The notes under the pieces: model-generated
Databases searched by the model: none
Told to the model about the DNA's origin: nothing
What the model saw: only the letters and a program-made list of their open reading frames with translations
Made by a program: the position numbers and the translations under genes
In this document: piece after piece, positions 1 to 11,480 of the stretch
Layout: every line of letters begins with the position of its first letter
How positions within the stretch are numbered: position 1 is the first letter of the stretch
Source of the DNA: Desmodesmus armatus
Taxonomy: Eukaryota; Chlorophyta; Chlorophyceae; Sphaeropleales; Scenedesmaceae
Reading direction: 5' to 3'
Assembly (NCBI GenBank): GCA_007449985.2
Contig: VIIQ02000137.1
Coordinates: forward strand, 10,001-74,000
DNA: 64,000 bases

Positions 1-1
1 G

Positions 2-1930
2 GGTTTGTGTGCCAGCCATTGGCGTGCCATTGGGGCCTCCCCCACAGTTGTGTCGTGGTTGCAGCATGGTGTGCGTGTGGAGTGGCGTGGTGGGCGCCCC
101 CCACCCCCCTTCTACAAAAAACCCCTGCCGTCCACCCAATCCCAACGGCAATGGTGGTTGCACACAGAGGTTCCCCGCTTTGTGAAGCTTGGGGTGTTGA
201 CTCAGTTGCATGCTCGTCCTCTGCACTGTTCCAACGCCTTTTGTGTGCCTAAGGGGGATTCCTGGCGGCTTGTTGTCAACCTGAAGCACTGCAACAAATT
301 CAATGTCGCGCACAGGTGCCGCTTTGAGACCTTGCGCATGTTGCAGCGTTATGATCTTGCCAACGCATGGGCAGTCAAGGCTGATATGGCTGATGCATTT
401 TACCAAGTGCCTCTGCATCCCTCAGCCGTGGAGTACTTTTGTTTTGAGTTTGCTGGTTGCTTTTATCGCATCAACTGCTTGCCGTTTGGCTGGAACAACA
501 GCCCATACTATTTTACTAAGGTGGCCCGCCCCTTTGTTGCCCACCTCCGCGCCCCCTTTCACAACCCGGTTCCCCCAGGCTGTATGTATCCTACCCCCTC
601 TGCAGGCCTCGCGCGCACAGGTTGCCGCGTGCTGCCATACCTAGATGATTTTCTTTTCTTGTTTCCTGACTCTGAGTGTGCGGCTGCCGGTGCTCAGTGG
701 ATTCTATCACTGATGTACTGGCTGGGGTTCACGCCGCACCCAAAGAAGTCAGTTTGGCAGCCGTGTCAGCAGTTGGAGCACCTGGGGCTCACAGTTGACC
801 TGGTTGCTGGCACCTTTGCCGTCCCCCCTGCTAAAGTCGCCCGGCTGGCTCGCCTGGCACGGGGGCTGATTGTTTCCGCTAAGCTGAACAAGCGGTTGGT
901 GCCCAAACGCGACCTGGCGTCCTTTTGTGGCTACGCTCAGTCTGTTCGGTTAGCGGTCATGCCTGCCAACCTGTTCCTGCGGTCGCTGTATGATGACTGC
1001 AGCACTGTCAAGGGTTGGGGTGGTGATGTGCGCCTGTCCCGGCAGTCTTTCAGGGACCTTGAGTGGTGGTGCCAGATTCCTGAGAGGCACCTGGTTTCTC
1101 CTATTCGTTTGAGGCCAGCTGCTATTGACCTCTATGTGGATGCCTCTGATCAGGGCTGGGGTGCTGTGATCCCTGACCTGGCTGAAGACCCTGAGTCGGT
1201 GGCCTCTGGTCGTTGGTCTGCAGAGGAGCGGGGCATGCATATCAATCAAAAGGAGATGCGTGCTGTTCGCAACGCTTTGCTCTCATTTGCCCCGGTGGTT
1301 CGGGACAGGGTTGTCCGTTTGTATGAGGACAACAGTGTGACCCAGAGTGTTCTGGGTCGGTTTGCTTCACGATCTGCTGTTTTGATGTCTGAGTATCGCA
1401 CGCTGTGGGCCGTTCTGGAAAGGTTGCATGTTCATCTTCAGGTTGTGCGTGTCTCGTCCGAGCTCAATCTTGCTGACGCTCCATCTCGCTTTGTGGATCG
1501 TGGTGATTTTTCTTTGCATCCTCGCATCTTCAGTGCCCTTAACACCCTCTGGGGCCCTTACAGCATTGACCTGTTTGCTGCTGACAGCAACACCCAGCTG
1601 CCAGTCTTCTACAGCCTGCATCGCTGCCCAGGCAGCTCTGGTTCCAACGCTTTCCTTCAGCCTTGGCACGGGCACAACGCTTACGCCTGCCCGCCTTTCA
1701 GCAGCAGCGTGTTGCTGCAGTTTGCGCAAAAGGTGCGGGAGGACCGTGCTTCTGTTACTGTTGTGGTGCCTTGTTGGCCTGCCCAGCCTTGGTTCCATGA
1801 GCTCATGCTGCTGGCAAAAGACAGCATTTGCTTGCCGCATGCTACCTTTGTTGCAGGGCCTTCTGGCCAGGCCCACCTGCCCAGCCCCCGATGGACCATC
1901 ATGGCAATTCGGATAGAGCACAGCAGCTGA
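2..1930 (+). CDS. Reverse transcriptase-RNase H of DIRS-type element (partial at 5' end)
   Basis: The reading frame is open from the window edge, so the true start lies upstream. The reverse transcriptase domain occupies roughly the first 300 residues, with the palm motif LPYLDDFLF (the YxDD box) near residue 214 and the upstream block KADMADAFYQVPLH. An RNase H domain follows (IDLYVDASDQGWGAV with the first Asp, then INQKEMRAV, then LYEDNS). After it comes a C-terminal block (SIDLFAADSNTQLP ... VPCWPAQPWF) that is characteristic of DIRS/Ngaro polyproteins after the RNase H. The product would copy element RNA into DNA. It overlaps the recombinase ORF by about 40 bases in another frame. Confidence 0.92.
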   Translation, partial: GLCASHWRAIGASPTVVSWLQHGVRVEWRGGRPPPPFYKKPLPSTQSQRQWWLHTEVPRFVKLGVLTQLHARPLHCSNAFCVPKGDSWRLVVNLKHCNKFNVAHRCRFETLRMLQRYDLANAWAVKADMADAFYQVPLHPSAVEYFCFEFAGCFYRINCLPFGWNNSPYYFTKVARPFVAHLRAPFHNPVPPGCMYPTPSAGLARTGCRVLPYLDDFLFLFPDSECAAAGAQWILSLMYWLGFTPHPKKSVWQPCQQLEHLGLTVDLVAGTFAVPPAKVARLARLARGLIVSAKLNKRLVPKRDLASFCGYAQSVRLAVMPANLFLRSLYDDCSTVKGWGGDVRLSRQSFRDLEWWCQIPERHLVSPIRLRPAAIDLYVDASDQGWGAVIPDLAEDPESVASGRWSAEERGMHINQKEMRAVRNALLSFAPVVRDRVVRLYEDNSVTQSVLGRFASRSAVLMSEYRTLWAVLERLHVHLQVVRVSSELNLADAPSRFVDRGDFSLHPRIFSALNTLWGPYSIDLFAADSNTQLPVFYSLHRCPGSSGSNAFLQPWHGHNAYACPPFSSSVLLQFAQKVREDRASVTVVVPCWPAQPWFHELMLLAKDSICLPHATFVAGPSGQAHLPSPRWTIMAIRIEHSS

Positions 1931-3057
1931 GCAATTGGGCCCAGCAGCAACAGCAGCAGCCTGTAGTACGCTCGCCCAGGTATACCCTGGTTGCGCCTGT
2001 GGTTGCGCCTCCGGCTGTGTTTGTCAGCCTTTTGCAGGACTTTTTGGTAGAGCAGTATCGTGCAGCAGGACAGCAGCCTGACCTGCAGGCATGTGCAGCT
2101 CTGGCAGCAACCATGGCGGCGCGCCTGTCGCCAGCGTCATGGCAAACTTATGGCAGCAGCTTTGGCGCCTTTGTGCGCTTCTGTGTGGCCCGGCAGCTGG
2201 CTTTCCTGCCGGCTACCCAGTTGACAGGGCTGTTGTGGGCTCAGCATTTGGCGGCTTCTGGCACTGTGCAAGCCAGCACGGCCCAGCCGTACTTCAGTGC
2301 GGTCAACACAGTGCATGATATGCTCGGCCTGCCCCGCCCTTGTGCGGACAACCCCATGCTGACGTCATTTCGCAGGGGTTGGGAGCGGGAGCAGCAGCCC
2401 ATTGCACCCCTACCTGCCGTTGCAGGTTTGGCCTTGCCCCCTCGGCTGGCCTTCAGTTTGTATACAGCACTTCCTAGCCTCTCAGCACCAGCAGCGCTGC
2501 GGCCTGTCCTGTTTTGCTGCTTGTGCTATTGTTTGATGCTGCGCCCTGCCAGCCTCCTGTCTGTGCAGTGGTTGCGCGTGTCGCAGGGTTTTCTGCAGTA
2601 CAAGCCCTTGCATTGGAAAGGCAAGCGGCTGCAGCCGGACAAGGCGCCGGTACTGCAGTTCTCAGTGGCTAGGCTCCCGTTCCTGGTGACAGCGGTTGAT
2701 CGCTTCAGGGCCCAGTCTAGTGCTACGGGACCCTTCTGGCAGTTGCGGGCTGACTCCAGCCCGCCTACTACTGTTGTGGCTGAGGCGTGGTTTGCCTCTG
2801 CTTGTGATGCAGCTCGCTTTCCCAGCGCTGACAGGGGGTACACCCTTTATTCCACTCGGCGTGGTGGCGCGTCTGCAGCGGCTGCTGTTGGGGTTCCTTT
2901 GCACAAGATTGAGGCCTTTGGTGGCTGGGGTGTTGGCTCCAAGGCACTGAGGGAGTGCTACTTGGACCACGCTATCCCGGCTGACTCACATGCACGCATG
3001 TTCTTTGCTGCCCTGGTGGAGTCAGTGATCTCACCAGGGCCTTTCTTCAACTCATAA
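1891..3057 (+). CDS. Tyrosine recombinase of DIRS/PAT-like element
   Basis: The chosen ATG at 1891 lies inside the end of the preceding ORF in a different frame; the frame is also open upstream to 1828. After a Gln-rich start comes an all-helical N-terminal half (SWQTYGSSFGAFVRFC resembles the core-binding domain of phage-type integrases). The catalytic half has the first Arg in LRPASLLSVQW, the box YSTRRGGASAAAA with the second Arg (the usual His is Tyr here), and the Tyr nucleophile in LRECYLDH close to the C-terminus. The enzyme would integrate a circular cDNA without target-site duplication, as known for the DIRS order. Length, about 388 residues, is normal. Confidence 0.9.
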   Translation: MDHHGNSDRAQQLSNWAQQQQQQPVVRSPRYTLVAPVVAPPAVFVSLLQDFLVEQYRAAGQQPDLQACAALAATMAARLSPASWQTYGSSFGAFVRFCVARQLAFLPATQLTGLLWAQHLAASGTVQASTAQPYFSAVNTVHDMLGLPRPCADNPMLTSFRRGWEREQQPIAPLPAVAGLALPPRLAFSLYTALPSLSAPAALRPVLFCCLCYCLMLRPASLLSVQWLRVSQGFLQYKPLHWKGKRLQPDKAPVLQFSVARLPFLVTAVDRFRAQSSATGPFWQLRADSSPPTTVVAEAWFASACDAARFPSADRGYTLYSTRRGGASAAAAVGVPLHKIEAFGGWGVGSKALRECYLDHAIPADSHARMFFAALVESVISPGPFFNS

Positions 3058-3072
3058 TTCATCTTTTTTACT

Positions 3073-3100
3073 ATGGCAACTCCATGCAAGGTGAATTAAT
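3073..3100 (+). repeat. 28-bp direct repeat, first copy
   Basis: This copy begins ATGGCAACTCCATGC and ends AATTAAT, 15 bases after the recombinase stop. It is identical to 3365-3392. The copies are 292 bases apart. It is probably one half of the split direct repeats that bound PAT/Ngaro-type elements (inference). Confidence 0.8.
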
Positions 3101-3364
3101 AGCATGTTAATGTATTACCATGCGTTAATCAGCAAAGCTGATGCACCCAGGGTTCAGGCCCCGCAGAACCATGGGCTTGCGCACTGCAACGGCATGCTTA
3201 GCTTCTGCCATGCTTCTGGCAAGGCACGTTTTGCTGTTGTTGACACAACAGCGCGCCCTCCTCTCCCTCCCTGCGCTTTGCATCTTGGGGCCTTCCCCTG
3301 GCCTTTTCTCTTTCTTTGTTGTTCAATGGTTGGCCTTGCCACCCAATTCAAAGTGTAACACACA

Positions 3365-3392
3365 ATGGCAACTCCATGCAAGGTGAATTAAT
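3365..3392 (+). repeat. 28-bp direct repeat, second copy (probable element right end)
   Basis: Exact copy of 3073-3100. If the element follows the PAT/Ngaro plan, the right terminus lies at or just after this copy. The DNA between the copies (3101-3364) contains no convincing ORF. Confidence 0.75.
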
Positions 3393-3441
3393 GTGAAAAG
3401 CATCAGGAGCACAAAGAACAGGGGACATGCCAACCAGAAAC

Positions 3442-4805
3442 TCAATCAGCTCCTGGTACAATAGCAATACGGTGAACACTCAAGATCGAGTCCCCAGTCA
3501 CACGCAAGAAGGGGTGGCTGGGTGGGATCTGAGGGAACCAGGACTTGGGGGCTGCCTCTAGGGCTACAAAATCCTCCAAAAGCTCCCAAAAGTGACTCAC
3601 TGCTTGCTGCTGAACCTCAGCCAACTGAGCAGCAGCAGCCTCTTCCTGCTGCTGTTGTTGCTGCTGCAATTGCAACTGCTGACGCTGCCGCACCTGTTGC
3701 TTATGCTGTTGCTGAAAAGGTGTAAGAGGTGCAGGCTGAAACATGACAGTGATGAGCAACTGGCCCCGCGGGGCAGCGGCAACCTGGAGGGCTGCTGCTG
3801 ATGCTGCACGCTGCTGCTTCTGCTGCACACTAAGCTGGCACGCTGCTCTACGGCCCAAGTCCATGGCATTGATCGCAGCTAGACACACAACCCGCCACAC
3901 ACCCTTATGCAGGGTGCAGGCGGCCGACACACCCCTAGACGCTCCATCAACAAAACATGGTATGGGCGCAATGCACCAACACACCATCCACTCACAAGTT
4001 GCTGCTTCATTGCCTCTACTACTGACTGGGCAACAGGGCAGTCCCAGAAATGATGGCGCCGACCTGCAGGTAAGCCAATAGGCCTAGGTCCACACACACA
4101 CTCACCCGCTTGCTGGTGCAACCTCTCCCCACAGGCGAGACCATTCAAAACCAGACGCCAGTACACCTCCTTAAACCTGTTATCCCACCGCACACGCCAC
4201 AGCTGGCGTTGAGCAGCAGTCACGGCACCCACATGCAAATCCACCGCCTCAGGATTGCCCCTATCCAACAAGGGAGCAAACTCATCCACAAAATCCACCT
4301 GGTATGTTTTTCTCAACGACGACAAAGGCCGCAACTGTAGCTCAGTGCCTAACTTCACAGTAAGTCCACCAAGAGTGACAGGGACGCGTCCACCAAGCTT
4401 CCAACCCAAACACGCCACCATATCAGACTCAACGTGCACCTCCTGTTGTGTGGGGGGCCGCTGAAAAGGCCTGCCTGACAGTCCATCAGATTGCAGGTAG
4501 GCTTGCAAGGGACCAGGTGTAGACGGTGTGGCTGCCTCAGCAGCTTGACGCCAACCCGGCGGTAGGGCTGCCAACAGCATATTGAGGTCATCCACCTCAC
4601 TATCCGCATCCGCCCAAGGCCGCGATAAGGTCTCTGGCAGCCAAAGGCGCCACAACACGTACAGCACGCGTGAGCAGCACCGCGCATTTAGTTTGTCGTC
4701 CAAGCAGTGCACCGTGTTGGTCGTCTGAGCAGTGCCCTCACATAACTGGGGTGTTGCCAGGTTGCGAGCCGTTGCTTGATGTGTTTTTGTGAATGGGATG
4801 GGGAT
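3442..4805 (-). pseudogene. Retroelement-derived ORF with zinc-binding-like C-terminal region, frameshifted
   Basis: Read on the minus strand, an open frame starts after a good acceptor (tctttcag at about 4806-4813) and runs to 3879. It contains QRQLWRVRWDNRFKEVYWRL, then Cys-x-Cys and RRHHFWDCPVA, a pattern like the zinc-binding tail after reverse transcriptases of non-LTR elements. Around 3880-3920 the coding sense jumps to a second frame that begins HKGVWRVVCLAAINAMDLGR and continues through a Gln-rich stretch to a stop at 3442. The jump implies a one-base frameshift, either decay or sequencing error. There is no reverse transcriptase core here, so this is a 3' remnant or a domesticated tail. 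Family assignment is moderate only. Confidence 0.5.
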
Positions 4806-6880
4806 CTGAAAGACGTCTCAAAGGGTGCAGTGCAAAACACACTGCAAGTCTACGGGCTGTTCTGCGGTGTCACTGTTGGCCAGCGCATGCTGTAAGTGAT
4901 GTGTTGGGGGGCTGTGGACTTGCCACAAGTGTTTGTCTGGCCAATGCTGGCATACACGTCCTGCAAGGCAGGCAGTGCTTCAAGGGGTGCTCATCTTGCC
5001 TGGGCATGTTGAGGTTTTGTTACTGAAATTTTGTTTGTGGAACAGTCAGTTTGAAGGCAAGCGGGGAGGTGATGGCACTGTGCGTACTGACATGTGCGTG
5101 CTGAAAAGGTGCGTTGTGGTTTTGCGTGCTGGTGCTGTGGGTCAGACAAGCAAGGTTGTGTCAGGCTCTTTCTCATGCCACACTTGCGAAGGGGTGCGTG
5201 CAAGTGTGCAGAGTCGGTTTGTAGTGACCCTCTGCAAGCAAGTTTATGCCCCAAAAAGGGCAGACCCTGTATAGCAGTGTTGCACCCACGTATTTCCTGT
5301 CTGCAGTCGCCTGCAGTACTGTGACACTTGCTTTCTCAATAGGGCACAGGCATCTGCCACTGCGTGGCATGGTTGGATGTGCACGGCAACTGTTGCCGCG
5401 ACAAGCATGGACGGCGGTCTTTCCACTAACTGTCTCGCCTAGGGGCGTAACGAGCTTGTGTCTGCGTTTACCGTTCCGAGGGCATCGGTGTGTACACATG
5501 TGCAGTGTGGATGCAGGGGTGGGGGTGTGCTGATGTCAGCATGTTGACTTGCCAGCTAGTCACGCAGTGTATGTCGATACACATTGCTGCCTGCAACGCT
5601 GTGTCTCAAAAGGAAAGGTGGCTGTGCTGTGAAGATTCTGTTTGGGTGTGCGTTTGCGTCTTCTCGCAGCACCGCTGCTTGTTCACCATGCCCAGTCTGT
5701 GACGGTGCTGTGCTGTGGCCTGGATATGGTTGTCCTTTTGGTGTCCCTGCAACGGGGTGTTGCTGGACGTCTGATGTAGCCTACAGCCATGGGGTTTGCT
5801 GCTGTGGGAGTGGCAGTGTGTGTGATTTTCACGCAGGGGCTCTTTTGTTGGTGACCTTGCTACTCGCCGTGTCTGGCTTGGACTGTAAGGGGAAGCTACA
5901 AGAGGGCTGATGTAGCCTATAAGGCTCGCTGCGCAGTCGGCATGCCTGCTGAGTGCAAATGTGACTTGTACTATTGCTGGTGGGCGTGCGAACGCACCAG
6001 GGTAGCTGGGCCCTGTCAAGGAAAGCATGCTAGAGGGATAATGTAGCCCTCCTTGCCTTGCTGTTGTCCGGATGGCAGTGTGCTGGACGGGGATAGCGAT
6101 CCGTTTGCAGGGCTACTGGCGGTCGGCTGGTGCTTTGTGGTTGCCTCTGTAAAGCAAGGCAGCTTTCAAGATCAGTGCTTGCATGTGCTGTGTCGCTGCT
6201 GCTGCACTATACCTAGGTAGTGTGAGTCATGTGTTGTGGCCACACCTATGTCTGTGTGGGCAGATGGGCAGTATGATTCGTGTATGGTGACTCCCTCACT
6301 CAAGAGTCATGGTGAATCAAGCAGTCGTGGCTTGGCCAAGCGTCTTGTGACGAGAGACGTGTTGCACAGCAGCCTGAGGTGCTTTGTTGTACTGTGGAAG
6401 TGTGACAATGAGTCTGTTGGTGGGCAGTCACTTGAATGTCGGTGGAATGTTGCGGTGTGTTTGGGCACACGGTGGCGCGGGCAACATGTCTGCTGCGAGG
6501 GTGCGGCAGCGCCATGGTCCGTCCAGGAACTGCTGCCGCGGTGCATTGGGTGGTGCTAAGCACACCACAGGGACTTAAAATGCTACTGGATTTGACGGCT
6601 GGCTTGGCGGTGATTTCAATCGCCCTCACACCTGACCTGAGAGACTGGGGTACGTTAGTAGGCCCTCTTGGCGCCCGCATGAGCCGTGGCTCGCTGGCTA
6701 GTGCCGAGGTTGGGACTCTGTCCCCAATTACTGTACTGTACTGCAACACTGTGGTGCGGGCATGTGGATGCTGTGTGGCCGCTGCGCCACTGTTGGTGAC
6801 CCCATTGGCAGGGGCTCTCTTATCCCTTGTATAGGGGGTCGGAGGGGATGTACCCGTGGCAGGGTGCGTGGGTGTGTGGG
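4806..6880. other. No convincing gene
   Basis: Neither strand has a motif, homopolymer-coding run or exon with plausible splice sites that I can support. ORFs are short and lack recognisable domains. Confidence 0.5.
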
Positions 6881-6882
6881 GC

Positions 6883-6936
6883 GTGGGTGGGTGGGTGGGT
6901 GGGTGGGTGGGTGGGTGGGTGGGTGGGTGGGTGGGT
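6883..6936. repeat. (GGGT)n microsatellite
   Basis: A nearly pure run of GGGT/GGTG units of about 54 bases. The encoded Gly-Trp-Val and His-Pro-Pro-Thr ORFs on the two strands are artefacts of the repeat. Confidence 0.95.
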
Positions 6937-7832
6937 GTGACTTGCACAGCTACAGAGCCCTGCTGATGAGCTCTTGTGCCATGACTTATCCATCTGTGGG
7001 TCAGGCATCATCATTGCCGTGGGTTGTGGCTTGCCAAGCATCGGATGCTGAAAGCAAGTCACTTGCCCTCTCGGAGAGGGCACTGTGCTGCCGTACACCA
7101 AAGCGTGGATGATGTCACTGGTATCAGCGTATGACCTTTGGGCTGCTAGCGGATGACCTTTGGTTCACCTGCTGCACTGAGGTGGGGGATGTTGTCTGCC
7201 GCTGGGTTTTGATTGCGATGCAACGCAGTCGCCAAGGCGTACCTGGAACCTGTGTGTGCTACGCATGCTGTGATAGGTCTACCCCTAGGGGCGTGGCGGT
7301 GTGAAGGAAAGGCTGCACTGTGAAGTGGGGTCGCCAGTTGCTTGGTCTGCCTGGCTGTTGTGTGTACGAAGCCAGCTGGTTGGAGTTCATCCTTGGTGAG
7401 ATTTGACATTGTGTCGACCCACGCCTTTGGTTTGGAAGACGGTGTTACATTGACTGATAAGCGTGATCAGTGCTGCACACACCCCACCTGTCTCAGGGAG
7501 GAAGTGGTGGTTGTACATCGTGTCATGAGACTTTGTTGCAGACATGGAATCAATCCATCAATTCATCAATCACTGGCAGTAGGGATATAAAAGCACTCGC
7601 AGAATCTGCCTGCCTCCTGTTGTGATTGGGTAGCTGCAGTGTCAAACGCAAGTGTCAGAAAGACTGCAGCCGCCAGTGGCAGTCTTTTTTGGTGGGTACA
7701 AGGGGGTCGGGCCCCCACCGGCTGGCCACACACACAACAGCCAAGGCTGCCAGGGGCCCAAGGTCTAGGCTCACACGGATGAGAGACGCCTAACGCCCTT
7801 TTCACCAAAGACGTGCCCAGTGCCCGGACCAA

Positions 7833-7899
7833 AGTCGCATGGGAGTTGAACCCATACGCCCCCCATGTGTACTACAACATTGCACACTGAGACGCGACT
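7833..7899 (-). repeat. tRNA-like relic, possible SINE head
   Basis: On the minus strand the sequence has an internal-promoter B box (GGTTCAACTCC) inside a 5-bp T-arm (ATGGG/CCCAT), closed by a 6-bp acceptor-like stem (AGTCGC with GCGACT). The D-arm is poor and no clear anticodon arm forms, so it is not a functional tRNA gene. The GAGTTGAAC core is shared with the relic at 15741-15820. Confidence 0.35.
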
Positions 7900-8659
7900 G
7901 AGACCAGCCTTCCCATCCAAGGGCTTTCGGTGGGTGGGCCGAGACAAGACTTGGCCCAAATTGCTGCCTCTTCCACTGCAATGTCCCCTGTATGCTCTGT
8001 TCTTCACGATTTTGACCCACTGAGTGCGAACTGTACATTCTGCATGCATGCTCAGCGGCTTCCATTAGGCTTCCATTCCTTACGTTCCTTTCCATGCCCC
8101 AAATGCCTTGAGCAACAGCTGACTTGAAGCCATACACACATCGGTTGTTCCTTTGGTTGCTTCTGCTACCCTGCATAACTTAAGTGACTTGACATGTCCG
8201 CTCTGACTCTTTCCAAAAAAACATGTAACACCTGGTCACACATGTATGATGTTGTCACAATATGATCTGGACTGTGAACTGCACTCCACTATGACAGCAC
8301 ACACTGTGGCCCATGATCCGATCAAGGCACTTGCGACTCATGGAGCCTGGCACAGCCCCACCTGGCTGCAAAATTGCCAGCTGATGCGACGCAGTCATTG
8401 GCGGCCAGCAACAACCCTGCAACAACCATTGACAACCAACACAGCTGAGTTTGTACTAACAGTTTAGAGCAAAAGCTGCGACCACAGCGTGGCCAGCAAC
8501 AGCACCTGGTCATCTGCCAGCTGTCTGTACATGCGGTAGGGCATTCGACATGCAGTGCGCTAACCCAGTCAGATAGGGTATCGTGCCGGCCATGGTAAAA
8601 CAAAACACAGCTGAGCCTGACACAAGCAGCCACAGCAACCGCTCACTCTGGTAACCCAG

Positions 8660-8815
8660 CATTTCCAGATTGCTTCAGATCCCATTCAGATTGTTCAGAT
8701 TAAGCACAGAATGACTTCAGACTGTCCGTGACATCTGAAGTGGTGTTTGTGTATCTGAAGCTGTGTTCAGATACAACCCAGTACCACTTCAGACTATCTG
8801 GAACGGACTTGAATC
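8660..8815. repeat. TTCAGAT-rich patch
   Basis: Repeated TTCAGAT/TTCAGAC heptamers at irregular spacing over about 150 bases. A second patch of the same character lies at 11215-11480. No coding sense is seen. Confidence 0.5.
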
Positions 8816-11214
8816 TGTATTGTGTGGTGTGGTGCTTCTGCCTCGGCCTGAACTGTGGTCAAACGAGGCCACACATAAATGGTATGAGGGGTGCAGCGTC
8901 GGTAAACTGTGACATGACTGTGCTACACTACGTTTAGCTCAAGTATGGACTGTGTTGTGCAGTGGGTGCATACTGTAGTCGTCCGCACAGTTGCTGCCAT
9001 GTTAGGGACATCATAGAGCCTTCGTTGTTAGGCTTCCAGTTGATTCTGCAAGTAATGAGAGCTAACTAATAGAAGTAGTGCAACACAATTTGTGTCAAGT
9101 AAGTCTTTCCAGCCATACTATGATAGGTGGCTGAGGACTAGTCCAGTACTGATCTGTCCTCACATTGGCAGTTGACTGTCAACCAAGGTTATACACGCCA
9201 CAGAACTTCTCATTCACCTGATAGGCTGCTGAAAGTCGGACTTGCACAGCTGCGCCGGCAGTACCATTCCATTCAACTGTGCTGGTAGTCAAACTGTGTT
9301 AGTCAACTTTGTGGCCTTGAGCGTTGAAGATGCCAAGCAATGCGGTCACACAGATAGTCTATTCAACGTGTGGTCTCTGGCCTAGTGTTTCTCGCAAGCG
9401 CGTGCTATCCTTGCTGTCGACCTCAACTACCTCCAGAGATCTGCAGTCCGTGCTGCTGTGAACTCCCGTCAGATTCGCTGGGCTGTGGCCTGATGGCTTC
9501 ACTGTGATGTTGTTCTATCCTGTCTGCATGGAGACTGTACATGGCTGGTTGCAGCACCACTCTCCACCACAATGCAGATCTGTAGCAGTTGGTTTGTCTC
9601 TAAGAAGGCTGGTCCGCAGATCCACAGCCAGGCGGCCTTGCAATGCGTTCCTTTGCGAACTTGCTACGTGATGACAAGAGAACATGCGTCCTGGACACAC
9701 AGCCGCACGGATCTGGACGCATGCCACTCAACCGCCAGGAAGCTACAACTGTCCTGCGCATATGGAAGCTTCTCCACAGGTGTGCCCACAGCTAAACTTA
9801 CTCTGTAATGGTGTCGTCAATGGTTGGTTTATGTTTTCTGGGTTGTTGCAGACTGCTGCAACTGCCGCATGGTCTATCTGTTCCCAGTTGACAAGCCAGC
9901 TGCACGGCACATGCCAGCAGATGAGTAGGCTGCTGGCTACGCAACAAGCATGATCCAGCAGAGGCAAAGAGGCAGCAGAGGTTGCTCTCGTTTAACATGC
10001 CCCTGAACAAAGGTGCATGGCGCATTGCATGTTTGCAACCCAGATCTCGCCTGTGCTGCCCATTGATGACCGCAGGCAATGCCGTATGCAGCTGAATGAC
10101 AAGCACCTGTCCCGCAACAGCGAACAGGATACTACCAGATCAACGCTGTCATGTGCAGGCTCCAGTGTGGTTGAGTCTGGCCCCTGGTGTGGAGTGTCAC
10201 CGGCAGCCCACTCAACAAGGGTGATGTAACATGAACAACAGGAAGCGGCCTGCTGCATCAGGTGTAGAGCACTGGTGAGCATGCTGCTACAGCCCATCAG
10301 CAGTGTATCATTCTTCTTTTGCAGCCACACTGCTCAGCTGCCTTGACCCAGTCCCGTGCTGTTCAGCTTGCCTAGTTGCACTGTATGCAGCGCCAAGTGC
10401 CACATCGACACGCATACTGTACTGCAGCCCTGCAAACGGACGCTGGATGACGGCACAACTGTTGGTCTCGGGGGAGGATCCCAGGTGTCTCCCACACCCA
10501 CTTATAAGCTATCAACTGACTTGCATCATCTGCTTGGTGCCTTTGCAGGTGCTTGAAATACACTTGGGTGCTTGTGGCTACTGCAGTGAAGCTGAGTAAG
10601 AATGCACCTTACCATGTGGCGACGGCACAGCGAGCGGCACAGTCCACAAGGCAGCAAACTAGGAGCACAAGATCGCAAGCAGCAGGCTTGACCTATGTGT
10701 TGTGTGTCTGGTGGGATGCCAGATCCAGGTGGTTGAAGACTTGTGCCTGTCGCTGGTCTGGTGCTTGTCAAGAGGCTTGTCAACAGCCCACATGTTGTGG
10801 TGTTGGGTTGGTAGTGCAGTCAGCTGAGAGGGTTGGGTGGTGCCCTGTGTACTGCTTCGCAACCAGTGGTGCTGCCGCAGCTGGTGTTGATGCTCCCGCA
10901 ACCAGTGTGGTGTCTAGTTGTTGCAGTTTCAGGGTCTGCTGCTGCCTTAGCTGTGGCTTCTTCACTGGCTCAGCCCACACCAACATGCAAGGCTGGTGAA
11001 GCCTTGTGCATCGTCTTCCGCCTGGGGTGCTTTTACATGCTTGGGTTGGCTGTGAAGATTTTTGTGTACACATGTGCTACTTGTGTCAGGTGTTTGTTAT
11101 CTGCTGGGCTACTTGTATGTCCAGCTGTGGCGTCATGTTGCTTCTGTGTGTGTGCATACCTTGCGAGGTTGGGTTAGGTATGCATACTGTAGAGCTGAAG
11201 TGAATCAGAACTAT

Positions 11215-11480
11215 ACGCATGCTCCAGATTGGTTCAGTAGGTCTGATGCTGATCTGATGCTAATCTGTATCTGTAACTGAGTTAGATCTGAATTTGTCAT
11301 TGGAAATTATCGGATCTGACCCAGCTCCAGAAAGGCACAGGATTTACTACAGATTTACTTCAGATCTGCTTCAGACTAGTTCAGAATCGGCCCGGATTGC
11401 ACCCAGAATCAGTTCAGACTGTCTGAATATCTGATGCACTTCTGCCTTGATTCTGCCAGTTTCTTCAGATGGGTTTACCA
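11215..11480. repeat. Second TTCAGAT-rich patch
   Basis: Clusters of TTCAGAT, TCTGAT and TTCAGAC words, similar in kind to 8660-8815 but not an aligned copy. Non-coding on both strands. Confidence 0.5.

Larger units (their letters stand above)
1..3392 (+). mobile_element. DIRS/PAT-like tyrosine-recombinase retrotransposon, 5' end outside window
   Basis: The order is reverse transcriptase/RNase H ORF, overlapping tyrosine-recombinase ORF, then non-coding DNA carrying a 28-bp direct repeat (3073-3100 and 3365-3392). No integrase of the DDE type and no long terminal repeats are seen. This is the layout of DIRS-order elements; PAT/Ngaro-type members end in split direct repeats, which fits the repeat pair here. 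The left part (gag-like ORF, left terminus) is cut off by the window, so the matching left repeat cannot be checked. Both ORFs are open without stops, which suggests a young copy. Confidence 0.85.

Noticed and set aside
7833..7899. Functional tRNA gene
   Set aside because: No proper D-arm or anticodon arm; only the T-arm and acceptor-like stem form.
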